The position numbers were made by a program, and so were the translations under genes. Source: Carallia brachiata (lineage: Eukaryota; Streptophyta; Magnoliopsida; Malpighiales; Rhizophoraceae). Taken from it: DNA of 64,000 nucleotides. The notes under the pieces were generated by a model that worked only from the letters and a program-made list of their open reading frames with translations, had not been told where the DNA came from and made no database searches. The stretch spans positions 4,198,796-4,262,795 of the forward strand of contig JADCRB010000028.1 of NCBI GenBank assembly GCA_021464245.1. Direction: 5' to 3'. This document shows positions 38,511 through 52,083 of the stretch, piece by piece. Numbering within the stretch: the stretch's first letter is position 1; every line of letters begins with the position of its first letter.

Positions 38511-38820
38511 ATACTCCTTGCCTACACGAGTATAAAAGGCGAGACAACAATAACAACAAAAGCGAACACTTTGCCCGCAAAAGCAGAAAAGATGTGACAG
38601 CAATATTAAAGCATACTCCTAGCCTGCACGACCATAAAAGGTGAGACGGCAACAAGAACAAAACTTGACTCTTTGTCCATACGAGTATAAATGGCGAGAC
38701 GGTAGCAACGACAAAAGCCAACTCCTTGCTCACAAGAGTATAAAAGTCGAGACGGCAACAACAAAGCACACTGCTTGCCTGAATGAGTATAAAAGGCGTG
38801 ACAGTAATAGTAACAAAACC
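38511..38820 (+). repeat. Direct tandem duplication of 310 bp, unit 1
   Basis: A 310 bp block of about six monomers starting ATACTCCTTGCCTACACG is followed immediately by a second copy. By eye the copies differ at only about three positions (one T deleted in a CTCTTTG run, two transitions), making this one of the youngest multi-monomer duplications in the window. Confidence 0.95.
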
Positions 38821-39129
38821 ATACTCCTTGCCTACACGAGTATAAAAGGCGAGACAACAATAACAACAAAAGCGAACACTTTGCCCGCAAAAGCAGAAAA
38901 GATGTGACAGCAATATTAAAGCATACTCCTAGCCTGCACGACCATAAAAGGTGAGACGGCAACAAGAACAAAACTTGACTCTTGTCCATACGAGTATAAA
39001 TGGCGAGACGGTAGCAACGACAAAAGCCGACTCCTTGCTCACAAGAGTATAAAAGTCGAGACGGCAACAACAAAGCACACTACTTGCCTGAATGAGTATA
39101 AAAGGCGTGACAGTAATAGTAACAAAACC
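38821..39129 (+). repeat. Direct tandem duplication of 310 bp, unit 2
   Basis: Second unit of the pair, one base shorter. It ends within AACAAAACCAGACTACTC, where the first unit instead re-enters ATACTCC, so the exchange took place between two similar monomer starts. Confidence 0.95.
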
Positions 39130-39177
39130 AGACTACTCACCTGGACGCGTATAAAAGGCGGGACAACAACAACAACA

Positions 39178-41285
39178 AAGGCAAGCTCTTTTCCCGCAAG
39201 AATATGAAAGGCAATAAGCACAATAACAAAAGTATGCTCCTTACCCACCTGAGTAAAAAATGTGAGACAGTAATAGCAATAAAACCAACTCCTTTCTGCA
39301 TGACTATAAAAGCAGAGATGATAATAACAGAAAAAGTAGACTCCTTGCCTGCAAGGATATGAAAGGCAAAAAGTACAAAAATAAAAGTATACTTTTTGCC
39401 TACGCGAGCATAAAAGGCGAGACAGTAACAATAGCAAAATAGACACTAGCCCGTACGAGTATAAAAGGCGAGACGACAACAACAACAAAAGCAGACTCCT
39501 TGCTTGCAAGAATATAAAAGGTGAGATGGCAACAACAAAGTATACTCCTTGTCGGACGATTACAAAAGGCGAGACAACAACAACAAAGCATGTTCATTGC
39601 CAGCACGGGTGCAAAAGGTGACACGGCAACAACAACAAAACTAGACTCCTTACCCACAGGGGTATAAAAGTTGTAAAGTACAACAACACAAGTATACTCC
39701 TTGCCCACACGGGTATAAAAGGTGAGGCGGTTCCAACAGCAAAACAGACTCTAGGCCCGCACATCCATAAAAGGTGAGATAATAACAACAAAGGCAGATT
39801 CTTTGCCCACAAGAATATGAAAGGCGAAAAGTACAACAACAAAAGTAAATTCCTTGTCTGAATAGGCATAAAAGGCAAGGCGGCAACAACAGCGAAGCAG
39901 ACTCCTAGCCCGCATGTGTAAAAAAGGCGAGATGACAACCACAACAAAAGTAGACTCCTTGCCTACAAGTGCATAAAAAGCGAGACGATAATAATAGCAA
40001 AGCAGACTCCTAGCCTGCATGAGCATAGTAGGCAAGATGGCAACAACAACAAAAGAATACTCCCTACCTGCGCCAATATTAAACGCGAGACAGTAATAAT
40101 AGCGAAGCAGAATCCTTGCTTGAATGAGTGTAAAAGGCGGGACGACGACTACAACGAACGCATGCTCCCTGCTCGCACAAATATAAAAGGTAGAACGGCA
40201 ATATTAAGCCATACACCTTGCCCACGTGAGTATAAAAGGTGAGACGACAACAACAACTAAACGAGACTCCTTTCCCGCATAAGTATAAATGGCAAGCAAG
40301 CAACACAACGAAAGCAGCCTCCTTGCCTGCAAGAGTATAAAAGGTGAGACGAGAGCAACAAAGCATGCTTCTTTCCCGCACATGTATAAAAGGCTGGATG
40401 GCAACAACAATAAAACGAGAGTCCTTGCCCGCAAGAGTATAAAAGGCAAAAAGTGCAACAACAAAAGTATACTCCTTGCCCACACAAGTATAAAAGGTGA
40501 CATGGAAACAACAACAAAACCAGACTCCTTACCCATATGAGTACCAAAAGCGGGATAGCAACAACAATAAAAGCAGGTTCCTTACCCGTAAGCGTATAAA
40601 AGGCGAAATGTACAACAACAAAAGTATACTCCTTGCTCGCACGAGTATACAAGTCGAGACGAGAACAACAACAAATGCAGTCTCCTTCCCATAAAAGTAT
40701 AAAGAGTGAGATGACAGCAGAAAAGGCGAGACGACAACAATGACAAAACCAAAGTCCTTGCCCGTGCGACTACAAAGGGAGAGATGGCAATAACAACAAA
40801 AGAATGCTCCCTACCCACACGAGTATAAAAGATGAGAAGGCAATATCAAAGTATACTACTTGCCCGCAGGAGTATAAAAGGCGAGACGGCAACAACAAAG
40901 TATACTCCTTTCTCACATGAGTATAAAAGGAGAGCCAACAACAACAACAAAACCAGACTCCTTGCCTGCACAAGTACAAAAGGGAAGATGGCAACAATAG
41001 CAAAAGCAGACTCCTTACACGCAAAAGTAAAAACGGTAAGACGACAACAACAAAGCATGCTGCTTGCCCGCACGAGTATAAAAGCCTAGACAACAAGAAC
41101 AATAAATGAAGACTCCTTGCCTACAAGAGTATAAAAGGTGAAAAGTGCAATAGCAAAAGGATGCTGCTTGCCCGCATAAGTATAAATGGTAGGATGGCAA
41201 CAACAACAAAACCAGACTCCTTACCCATACGAGTATAAAAGGCGAGACAACAACAACAATAAAACCAAACTCCTTACTCGCAACA
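39178..41285 (+). repeat. Segmental duplication about 2 kb, partner of 52084-53960
   Basis: Shared ordered landmarks are GGCAAGCTCTTTTC, an AGCAGAGA monomer with AAGGATATGAAAGGC, ATAGACACTAGCCCG or ACAGACACTAGCCCG, GCCAGCACGGGTGC or GCCAGCATGGGTGC, CCCGCACATCCATAAAAGG, and AAAGGATGCT near the end. Boundaries are approximate. Confidence 0.85.
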
Positions 41286-41857
41286 TAAAAAGCGAAAAAT
41301 GCAACCACAATGGTATACCCTTTCCCGTATGAGTATACAAGGCGACACGACAACAACAGCAAAGCAGACTTCTAGCCTGCAAGAGTGTAAAAGCAACAAG
41401 AACAAGGGTGGACTCCTTGCCCGCAAGAGCATAAAAGGCGAAAACTACAATAACAAAAGTATACTCCATGCCCGAATGAGTACAAATGGCGAGACGGTAA
41501 CAACAGCAAAGCAAACTTCTAGCCTGCACAGGTGTAAAAGGCGAGACGACAACAACAACAAAATTAGTCTCCTTCCTTTCAAGAGTACAAAAAGCGAGAG
41601 ACAGGAAAGCATACTCTTTGCCCACGAGTATAAAAGGGAGACGGCAACAACAACAAGCTTGCCACTTGCGTACGAATATAAAAGGCAAGATGGGAACAAT
41701 AACAAAACCGGAGTCCTTGCCTGTACGTGTATAAAGGGCGAGATGATAATAAAAACAAGAGCATACTACTTGCCTGCACGAGTATAGAAGTCGAGATGGC
41801 AACAGCAACAGCAAGGTATAAAAGGCGGGACGATAATAACAACAAAACCAGACTCCT
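41210..41857 (+). repeat. Source-like segment of inverted satellite piece 1
   Basis: The plus-oriented counterpart of 19948-20606. Its first part also belongs to the 39178-41285 duplication, but only this location matches the inverted piece over its full length. Confidence 0.85.
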
Positions 41858-42509
41858 TGCCGGTGCGAGTATAAAAGGCAAGGTAGCAACAACAACTAAA
41901 AGCAGACTCCTTGCCCGCAAGAGCATAAAAGGCAAACAGTACAACAACAAAGCATACTCGTTGCTTGCACGAGCATAAAAGGCGAGACGACAACATCAGC
42001 AAAGTAGACTCCTAACCTGCAGGAGTATAGAAGGCGAGACCGTAACAACAACAAAAGCAAACTCCCTGTCTGCAAGAGTATAAAAGGCGACAAGTACAAC
42101 AACAAAAGTATACTCTTTACCTACCTAAGTATAAAAGGTGAGACGACGACAACAACAACAAAACCAAACTCCTTGCTCACATGTGTATAAAAGGTTAGAC
42201 GATAACAGTAGTGAATGTAGACTCCTTGCCTAGAGTAATATAGAGGGCAAAAAGTGCAAAAACAAAAGTATACGCCTTGCCCACAAAAGTGTAGAAGGCA
42301 AGACAACATCAACAATAAAAGTAGACTCTTTGCCCGTAAGAGTATAAAGGCGACTAGTACAACAACAAGTACAGTCCTCGCCCACAGACTATAAAAGGCC
42401 AAAAAAACAACGAAGCATACTCCTTGCATGCACGGCTATAAAAGGCGAGACGATAACAAGAACAAAGCATGATGCATGCCCACATGAGTATAAAAGGTAA
42501 GATGGTAAC

Positions 42510-44235
42510 AACAAGGCGTACTCCTTACCCGCATGACTATAAAAGGGATGACGACAACAACAAAGCATGATGCTTGCCCGCACGAGTATAAAAGGTGAGA
42601 CGACAACAACAACCAAACCAGACTACTTGTCCGAACGTGTATAAAAGGCGACACAATAACAACAACAAAAGCATACTCCCTACTCGCACGAGTATTAAAT
42701 ATCCGACGACAACTGCAAACCATACTCCCTGCTCACGAGTATAAAACACGAGACGACAGCAACAAAGCAGGCTGCTTGCCTGCACGAGTATAAAAAATGA
42801 GACGGTGACAACAACACAACGAGACTTCTTGCCCATACGAGTATAAAAGGCAAGACGGCAACAACGCTAAAGCAGACTCCTTCCATGCAAGAGTGTAAAC
42901 GGCTATAAGAACAACAACAAAAGTATACTCATCGCTTGCTCGAGCATGAAAAGAAAGACGAAACAACAACAAAGCTAGACTCCTTGCATGCACGGGTATA
43001 AAAGGCGAGACAGCAACAACAGGAAAAGTAGACTCTTTGCTCGCAAGAATATAAAAGGGAAAAGTTGCAAAAACAATAGTATACTCCTTGCCCGCACGAG
43101 TATAAAAGCCGATACGTTAATAATAGCAAAGTAGACTCATAGCCTTCACGAGTATAATGGGCGAGATGGCAACAACAAAGCATGCTCTTTGCTTGCGCGA
43201 GCATAAAAGGCGAGACGACAACAACAAAGCATCACCTTGCCAACACGAGTATAAAAGGCGAGACGACAAAAACAACAAAACAACATAGATTGCTAGCACG
43301 AGCAAAAAAGGTGTGACGACAATAGCAAAGCATGCTTCTTGCCCGCGCGAGTATAAACGGTGAGACGACAACAACAACAAAACTAGACCCCTTACCCATA
43401 CGAGTATAAAAGGCGATACGGCAACAACAACAAAAGCTGACTCCTTGCCTGCAAGAGTATGAAAGGAGACACGGCAGCAACAAAGCATTTACGCATGAGC
43501 ATAAAAGGTAAGACGACAACAACAAAGCATGCTGCTTGCTGCACGAGTATAAAAGGCGAGATGGCAACAACAACAAAACCATACTACTCACTCGGATGAA
43601 TATAACAGGCGAGATGACAACAAGAACAAAAGCATACTCCATGCTTGCAAGAGTATTAAGGGCACGACGGCAACTGCAACTGTACTCCTCACCCGCATGA
43701 GTATAAAATGCAAGACGACAACAACAAAGCATACTCCTTGCCCACACGAGTATGAAAGGTGAGACGACAACAACAAAGCATGCTGCTTGGTTGCACGAGT
43801 ATAAAAGGTGTGACGACAACAACAACAAAACCAGACTACTCGTTTAGACGAGCATAAAAGGCAAGACGGCAACAACAACAAAAGCGTACTCCCTACCCGC
43901 ACGAGTATTAAAGACATGACGGCAACTACAAACCATATTCCTTGCCCGCACGAGTATAAAATATGAGACGGCAACAACAAAGCAGCTTGCTCTCCCGCAC
44001 GAGTATAAAAGCTGACATGGCGACAACAACATAACGATACTTCTCGCCCGCAAGAGTATAAAAGGCTAGACGGCAACAACACTAAAGTTGACTCCTTGCA
44101 CCAGAGTATAAAAGGCGACAAGTAGAACAGTAAAAGTGTACTTGTCGCCTGCCCGAGTACAAAAGGAAAGATGGCAACAACAACAAAGCTAGACTCCTTG
44201 CACGCATGGGGATAAAAGGCAAGACGACCAATAGC
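42510..44235 (+). repeat. Segmental duplication about 1.7 kb, partner of 36605-38295
   Basis: Same monomer order as 36605-38295 down to the ACGCATGGGGATAAAAGGC word near 44207 (38272 in the partner). Beyond this the two diverge. Deletions of part of a monomer occur on both sides. Confidence 0.85.
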
Positions 44236-47200
44236 AAAAGTAGACACCTAGCCCACAAGAGTATAAAAGGCGAGATGGCAGCAACAAAGCATACTCCTTG
44301 GTCCGCAAGTATGAAGGGCAAGACGACAACAACAAACCATGCTCCTTGCTTGCACGGGTATAAAAGGGAGATGGCAGCAACAACAAAAGCGCACAGTTTG
44401 CTCGCACATGCAAAATAGGCGTGACGACAATATCAAAGCATAAACCGTGCCCACGCGAGCATAAAAGGCGAGACGGAAACAACAGTAAAACCAAAATCGT
44501 TGCCCATGCAAGTATAAAAGGCAATACGGAAACAACAACAAAAGCCGACTCTTTGCCCGAAAGAGTATAAAAGGCAAGGCGGCAACAACAAAGCATGCTA
44601 CTTGCCCACACGAGTATAAAAGGCGAGATGACAACAACAGCAAAAGCTAACTCCTTGCTCGCAAGAGTATAAAGGGTGAGACGGCAACAACAAAGCATAC
44701 TCTTTGCCTGTACGAGTATAAAATGCGAGACAGCAATCACAAAGCATCTGCTTGCCCGAACAAGTTTAAAAGGCATGACAGGAACAATAAAAAAACCAAA
44801 CTCCTTGCCCATATGAGTATAAAATGCATGACGGGAATAACAACCAAAGCATACTCCTTGCCCGCACTAGTGTAAAAGGAAAGACGGTAACCGCAAAGAA
44901 TACTCCTTACCCACACGAGTATGAAAGGCAACTAGTAAAAAGAGCAAAACCAGACTCTTTGTCTACATAAGTATAAAATGTGAAACAACACCAACAACAA
45001 AAGTAGACTCCTTGCCCGCAAAAGTATAAAAGGCAAAACATACAATAACAAAAGCATACTTTCCTCCCACACGAGTATAAAAGGTGAGGCGACAACGACA
45101 GTAAAACAAACTCCTAACTCGTACGAGTATAAAAGGCGAGATGGCAGCAATGACAAAAGCATACTCTTTGCCTACACAAGTGTAAAAGGCGAGACAACAA
45201 TAGCAAAGCATACTTTTTACTCATTGTCCACACGATTATAAAAGGAAAGACGACAATGATAAAAAAACCAAACTCCTCTCCTGCACGAGTATAAAAGGCA
45301 ACATAGCAACGACAACATAAGCAAACTCCTAGCCTGTAAGAGTATAAAAGACAAAAAGTACAGCAGCAAAAGTATTCTCCTTGCCTGCACGAGTATGAAT
45401 GGCGAGACAGCAACAATAACAAAGCAAGCTCCTAAATTGCACCAGTGCAAAAGGTAAGACAACAACAACAACAAAAACAAGACTCTTTACCTGCAGGTGT
45501 GAAAGGTAACAAAGTACAACAATAAAAGTATACTCCTCACCGGCTCAAGTGTAAAAGGCGAGACGACAATAAAATAAAGCCAAACTCCTTGCCCGCACAT
45601 GTATAAAAGGCGAGACAGCTACAACAACAAAAACATACTTCGTGCCCCTAAGAGTATAAAAGGCGAAAAGTGCAGCAACAAAAGTATACTTCTTACCCAA
45701 ACGAGCATAAAAGGCGAGACGACAACGACAGCAAAGCAGACTCCTTGTCTACACGAGTATAAAAGGCAAGACACCAGCCATAGCAAATGTAAACTCCTTG
45801 CCCGCGCGAGCATGAAAGGCGAGATAGCAACAACAGCAAAATAGACTCCTTGCCGACTTGAGTATAAAAGACGAGGCAGCAACAACAGCAAATGTAGATT
45901 CCTTGCCCACAAGTATAAAATACATCAAGTGCATCAAAACAAAGTATACTCCTAGCCTACTCGAGTATAAAAGCAAGACGGCAAGCACAAAAAACCAGAT
46001 GCTTCCCTCGCACAAGTATAAAATACGAAACGGCAACAAATAGCAAGAGCAGACTACCTGACCGCAAGAGTATAAAAGGCTAAAAGTACAACAACAAAAG
46101 TTTATGCCTAGCCCGTACGAGTATAAAAGGCAAGATAGCAATAGCAAAGCATGCTGCTTGCTCGCACAAGTGTAAAAGGCAAGACGGCAACAACAACAAA
46201 AGCATTTTCATTTCCTACACGAGAAAAAAAGGTGGTATGGCAACAACAAACCATAGTCCTTGCCTGCACGAGTATAAAAGGCATAACGGCTACTCGTGCG
46301 AGCGACAACAACAAAAGCGTGCTCCTTGCCCGTGCCTGCACGAGTGTAAAAGGCGAGACGGCAACAACAACAAAACCAGACTCCTTACCCGCACGAGTAT
46401 AAAGACGAGACAGCATCAACTGCAAAGTGGTCTCTTTGACCGCACGAGTATAAAAGGTGACGACAACTAAACAAAAAGACTTTTTCCCGCAGAGTATAAA
46501 AGGTGAGACGACAACAATAACAAAAGCAGACTCCTTGCCCGCAAGAGTATAAAAGGCAAAAAGTACAACAATAAAAGTATGTTCCTTTGGCGCACGAAGT
46601 AAAAAAGGTGAGACGGCAACAAGCATAGCAGCAGACTCCTCGTCTGCATGACTTTAAAAGGCGAGACGGTAATAATAACCAATCCAGACTCTTTGCCCGC
46701 ACGAGTATAAAAGGCAACACAACAACACAGCAAAAGCTGACACCTTGCTAACAAGTATATAGGAACAAAGCACTACAAGAAATGTGTACTCGTTACCCGC
46801 ACGAGAATAAAAGGGGAGACGACAATATATAGCAAAACCAGACTCCTTGCCCGCACAAGTATAAAGGGCAAGGCAACAACAATAACAAAACCAGACGGCT
46901 TACCCAGTGGAGTATAAAAGGCGTGGTATCAACAACAACAAAAATAGACTCCTTGTCGCCAAGTATAAAGGTAAAAAGTGCAACAACAAAAGTATACTCC
47001 TTGTCTAAAGAGTATAAAAGGCCATATGACAACAATAACAAAGAAGACTCCTAGACTGCACGACCATAAAAGGGGCGACGGTAACAACACAAAAGAAACT
47101 CCTTGCTCGCAAAAGTGTAAAAGGTGATAAGTACAGTAACAAAGGTATACTCCTCCCTTGCCCGAGTGTAAAAGGGGAGGCGGCAACAACAACAAAACCA

Positions 47201-48119
47201 GACTCCTTGCCCGCACGAGTATCAAAGGCAAGATGACAACAACAACAAAAGTAGAATCCTGCCCACAAAAGTATAAAAGGCAACAAGCACAATGACAAAA
47301 TTATACTCCTCGCTCACCCGAGTGTAGAGGCAAGATAGCCACAATAACAAAAACAAACTCCTTGCCCAAGAGTATAAAAGGCGAGACGACAACAACCAGC
47401 ATGTTTTACTCGTACGACTGTAAAATGCGAGTTAGCAACAACAACAAAATTGGACACCTTGCCCGTACGAGTATAAAGAGTGAGACGGCAACAACAATAA
47501 AAGCATACTCCTTGCCTGCACGAGTATAAAAGGCGAGACAACAACAACAAAGCACACTCCTTACCACACAAGTACAAAAGGCTGGATGGCAAAAACAAAG
47601 CATGTTGCTTGCCCATACGAGTATAAAAGCCGAGACGACAACAGCACCAAAGCCACACCCTTTGCCCGTACGAGTGTAAAAGGGGACACGACAACAACAA
47701 CAAAAGTAAACTCTTTGCCAGCAAGAGTATAAAAGGTAACAAGTACAACAATAAAAGTATACTCCTCGCTTACCTGAGTATAAAAGGTTAGACAACACAC
47801 AACAAAACCATATGCCTTGTCGTACGAGTGTAAAAGGTCAGAAGGCAACAAACAAAATCGACTCCTTGCCCGCAGAGTATGAAAGGCAAGACAGTAACAA
47901 CAAAGATACTTTTTGCCTGCATGAGTATAAAAGGTGAGGCGGCAACAACAAAGCATGTTGCTTGTCTGCACGAATGTAAAAGGCGAGGAGACAACAAAAA
48001 CAAAACTAGACTCATTACCCGTATGAGTATAAAGGTTAGACGGAACAACAACAAAAGCAACTCCTAACCCGCACTAGTATAAAAGACGACGACAATAGTA
48101 AAGCATCCCTTACCCGCAC

Positions 48120-48640
48120 GAGAATAAAAGGTGAGACGACATCAACAATAAAACAAACTCATTACCCACATGAATATAAAAGGCGAGACAACACTACAAC
48201 AAAAGTAGATGCCTTACCTACAAGAGTACAAAAGGCAAAAAGTACAATAGCAGAAGTACACTCCTTGCTCGTGCGAGTAGGCAACACGAGGACAATAACA
48301 AATCAAACTCCTTGCCCGCACAAGAATAAAAGGCAGGACAAAAAGAAAAGAATGCTCTTTACTCATTGCCCATTATTGTAAAGGGCGAGACAACAGCAGC
48401 AATAACAAACCAAACTCCTTGCCCACAATAGAAAAAAAGCGAGACAGTAACAAGAACAAAAGCAGACTCCTTACCCAGAAGAGCATAAAAGGCGAAAAGC
48501 ACAACAGCAAAAGTCTACTCATTGCTCGCGCGAGTATAAGAGGCAAGACAACAACAACCACAAAGCAAACTCCTAGACCACATAGGAATAAAAGGCAACA
48601 TGGCAACAGCAAAGTAGACTCCTAGACCGCTTGAGTCTAA
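48120..48640 (+). repeat. Local duplication about 0.5 kb, partner of 49025-49500
   Basis: Both copies carry a truncated monomer reading GTGCGAGTAGGC that lacks the TATA box, followed by ACACGAGGACAATAACAAATC, a CAGTAGAAAAAAAGC or CAATAGAAAAAAAGC monomer, and ACCACAT then GGAATAAAAGGCAACATGG. The offset is about 0.9 kb. Confidence 0.87.
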
Positions 48641-49024
48641 AAGGCAAGATGATGATTGCACCAAAACCAGACTCCTTCCCTGCACGAGTACAAAAGGTGA
48701 GACGACAACAATAACAAAGCAGACTTTTAGCCCGCAAGAGCATAAAACGGGAGACGGCAACAACAACGAAGCCAAACTTCTTGCCCACACGAGTAAAAAA
48801 GCTGAGACAGTAACAATAGCAAAAGTAGATTTTTTGCCTGCAAGATGATGACTACACCAAAACCAAACGCCTTGCTCGTACAAGCATAAAAGGCAAGACG
48901 ACAACACAGCAAAAGCATACTCCTTCCCCACACGAGTACAAAAGGTGAGGCGGCAACAACAGCAAAATAGACTCCTAGCCAACATGACTATAAAAGGGGA
49001 GACAACAACAATAACAAAACCAAA

Positions 49025-49500
49025 CTCCATACCCACATGAATATAAAAGGTGAGACAGCACCAACAACAAAAATTAGATGCCTTACCTACAAGAGTACAA
49101 AAGGCGAAAAGTAACATCAAAAGTACACTCCTTGCTCGTGCGAGTAGGCGACACGAGGACAATAACAAATCAAACTCCTTGCCCACAAAGTATAAAAGGC
49201 AAGACAAAAACAGAAAAGAATGCTCTTTACTCATTGCCCACACATTATAAAGGCGAGACGGCAACAATAACAAAACCAGACTCCTTGCCTACAGTAGAAA
49301 AAAAGCGAGACAGCAACATGAACAAAAGCAGACTCTTTGTCCACAAGAGCATAAAGGCGAAAAGTGTAACAGCAAAAGTCTGCTCCTTGCCCGCGCGAGT
49401 ATAAGAGGCAAGACAGCAACAACCAAAGTAACTCCTAGACCACATTGGAATAAAAGGCAACATGGCAACAGCAAAGTAGACTCCTAGCCGCGCTTGAGTA
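49025..49500 (+). repeat. Local duplication about 0.5 kb, partner of 48120-48640
   Basis: Second copy with the same box-less monomer and landmarks. Several small deletions shorten it relative to 48120-48640. Confidence 0.87.
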
Positions 49501-52083
49501 TAAAAGGTGAGACAGCAACAATAACAAGGTAGGCTACTTGCCTGCAAGAGTATAAAAGCCGAAAAGTAAACAATAAAAGTATATTCCTTGCCCGTATGAG
49601 TGCAAAAGACGAGACCTAACAAACAGCAATGTAGACTTCAGCCTACACGGGTGTAAATGGCGAGACAACAACAACACAAAAGTCTCTCCTTCCTTGCAAG
49701 AGTAGAAAAGCGAATGGTAGCAACAAAGCACACTCCTTCCCCGCAGGATACAAAAGGCAAGACAGCAGCGACAAAGCATGCTGCTTGCCCACAGGATTAT
49801 AAAGGCGAGACGGCAAACAAAGCAAAACCAGAGTCCTTGCTCGTACGAAAATAAAAACTGGGATGACAATAACAACAAAAGCATACGCCTTGCCCACGCT
49901 AATATAAAAGGCAGAACGACAGTGGTAAAGTATACTCCTTGCCCGCATGAGTATAAAAGGCAACAACAATAATATCAAAAACCAGACTCCTTGCCCACAC
50001 GAGTATAAAAGGCATGACAGTAACAACAATAAAAGCAGACTCCTTGCTCGCAAGGGCATAAAACGCAAACTGTACAACAACAAAAGCATATTCCTTGCTC
50101 GCGTGAGCATAAAAGGCTAGACAACAATAACAACAAACCAGACTCTTAGCCCCCACGAGTATAAAATGTGATATAGCAACAATGACAAAAGTACACTCTT
50201 TGTCTATAAGAGTATAAAAGGCGGCAAGTATAACATCAAAATTATACTCCTGGCGCGCCCAAGTATGAAAGATGAAATGGCAACAACAACAAAATCAGAC
50301 TTCTTATTCGAACGAGTAGAAAAGGCAAAACAGCAAAAACAACAAATGTAGACTCCTTGATGAGAATAATATAAAAGGCAAAAAACACGAAAATGGAAAT
50401 AAACTCCTTGCCTGAATGAGTATAAACGGCAAGATGGTAACGATAGCAAATTAGACGCCTAGTCCTCTCGAGTATATAAGGCAACATGACAACAACAACA
50501 AAATCAAACTCCTTGCATGCAAGAGTGTAAAAGGCGACAAGTACTACAACGAAAGTTTGCTTCCCGCCCGCCCAAGTGTAAAAGCAAAGACAACAACAAA
50601 AATGCATACTTCTTGCCCGCATGACTATAAAGGGCGCGATGGCAACAAGAAAGCCTTTACTTGCCAACACAAGTATAAAAAACGAGACGGTAAAACAAGA
50701 AACCAGACTCCTTACCCACCGACGAGTATAAAGACGAGACCGCAACAACAGCAAAAGCATAGTCCCTGTCTGCACGAGTATAAAAGGTGAGGAGGGGACG
50801 ACAAAGCTTACTCCTTACCCACACGAGTATAACAAGCGAGAGGATGACAACAAAGTATACTCCTTGTCCGCACAAGTATAAAAGGTGAGACGGTAACAAC
50901 AAAGCATGGTCCTTACCTGCATGAATATAAAAGACGAGACAACAATTGCACCAAAAGGAGGCTCCTTGCTCATACGAGTATAAAGGACAAGACAACAACA
51001 GCGACAAAAGCATACCCCTTGCACGTACGAGTGTAAAAGCTGAAAGGGCAACAACAGCAAAGTAGGCCCCTAGCCCACACAAGTATAAAAGGCGAGACAA
51101 CAATCACAACAAAAACAGGCTCCTTGCCTCCAAGAGTATAAAAGCCGACAAGTACAAAAACAAAAGTATACTCCTCTCCTGCCCGAGTATAAAAGAGGAG
51201 ACGACAAAAACAACAAAACTAGACTCCTTCCCACACGAGTATAAAAGCCAAGATGGTAACAACAGCAAAAGTAGACTCCTTGCCCGCAAGGATATAAAAG
51301 GCAAAAAGCACAAAAACAAAAATTATAATCCTTACCTTCAGAGTATAAAAGGTGAGACGGGAACAACAGCAAAGCAGACATCTAGCCCGCACGAGTATAA
51401 AAGGCGAGATGAAATAACATAAAAGCAGACTCCTTGCCTACTAGAGTCTAAAGGTGATAAGTACAACACAAAAGTATACTCCTCGCATGCCCGAGTACAA
51501 AAGGCGAGATGGCAACAACGAACTATACTCTTTGCCTGTATAACTATAGAAGGCGAGATGACAACAACAAAGCATGCTGCTTGCTCACACGAGTATAATT
51601 GGCGAGACGGCAGCAACAACAATCCTGGACTCCTTACCCGTGCGAGTATAAAAGACGAGACAGCAAAAACAACAAAAGTATACTCCCTACCCATACGAGT
51701 ATAAAAGGCAAGACAAGAATGACAAAGCACACTCCTTGCCCGCATGAGTATAAAAGGCGAGATGGCAATAGCCAAGCATTCTCCTTGCCCAAAAGAGTGT
51801 AAAAGGCGAGATGGCAACAACAAAGCATACTCCTTGTTTGCACGAGTCTAAAAGACAAGTCAGTAATAACACTGCATACTCCTTACCTGCACAAGTATAA
51901 AAGGGGAGGCAGCAATCACAACGAAAGCAGACTCCTTGCTTGTACGAGTATAAAAGACGGGACGACAACAACAAGAAAAGCATACTCCTTGCTCGCACGA
52001 GCATAAAAGTCGAGACAACAACAACAACAAATCAGGCTTATTGCCCGCAAAAGTATAAAAGGCAGGACAACAACAATAATAAA

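Noticed and set aside
48515..49273. Minus-strand reading frame of 252 residues
   Set aside because: Satellite shadow for the same reason. Its frame follows monomer length, not protein constraint.
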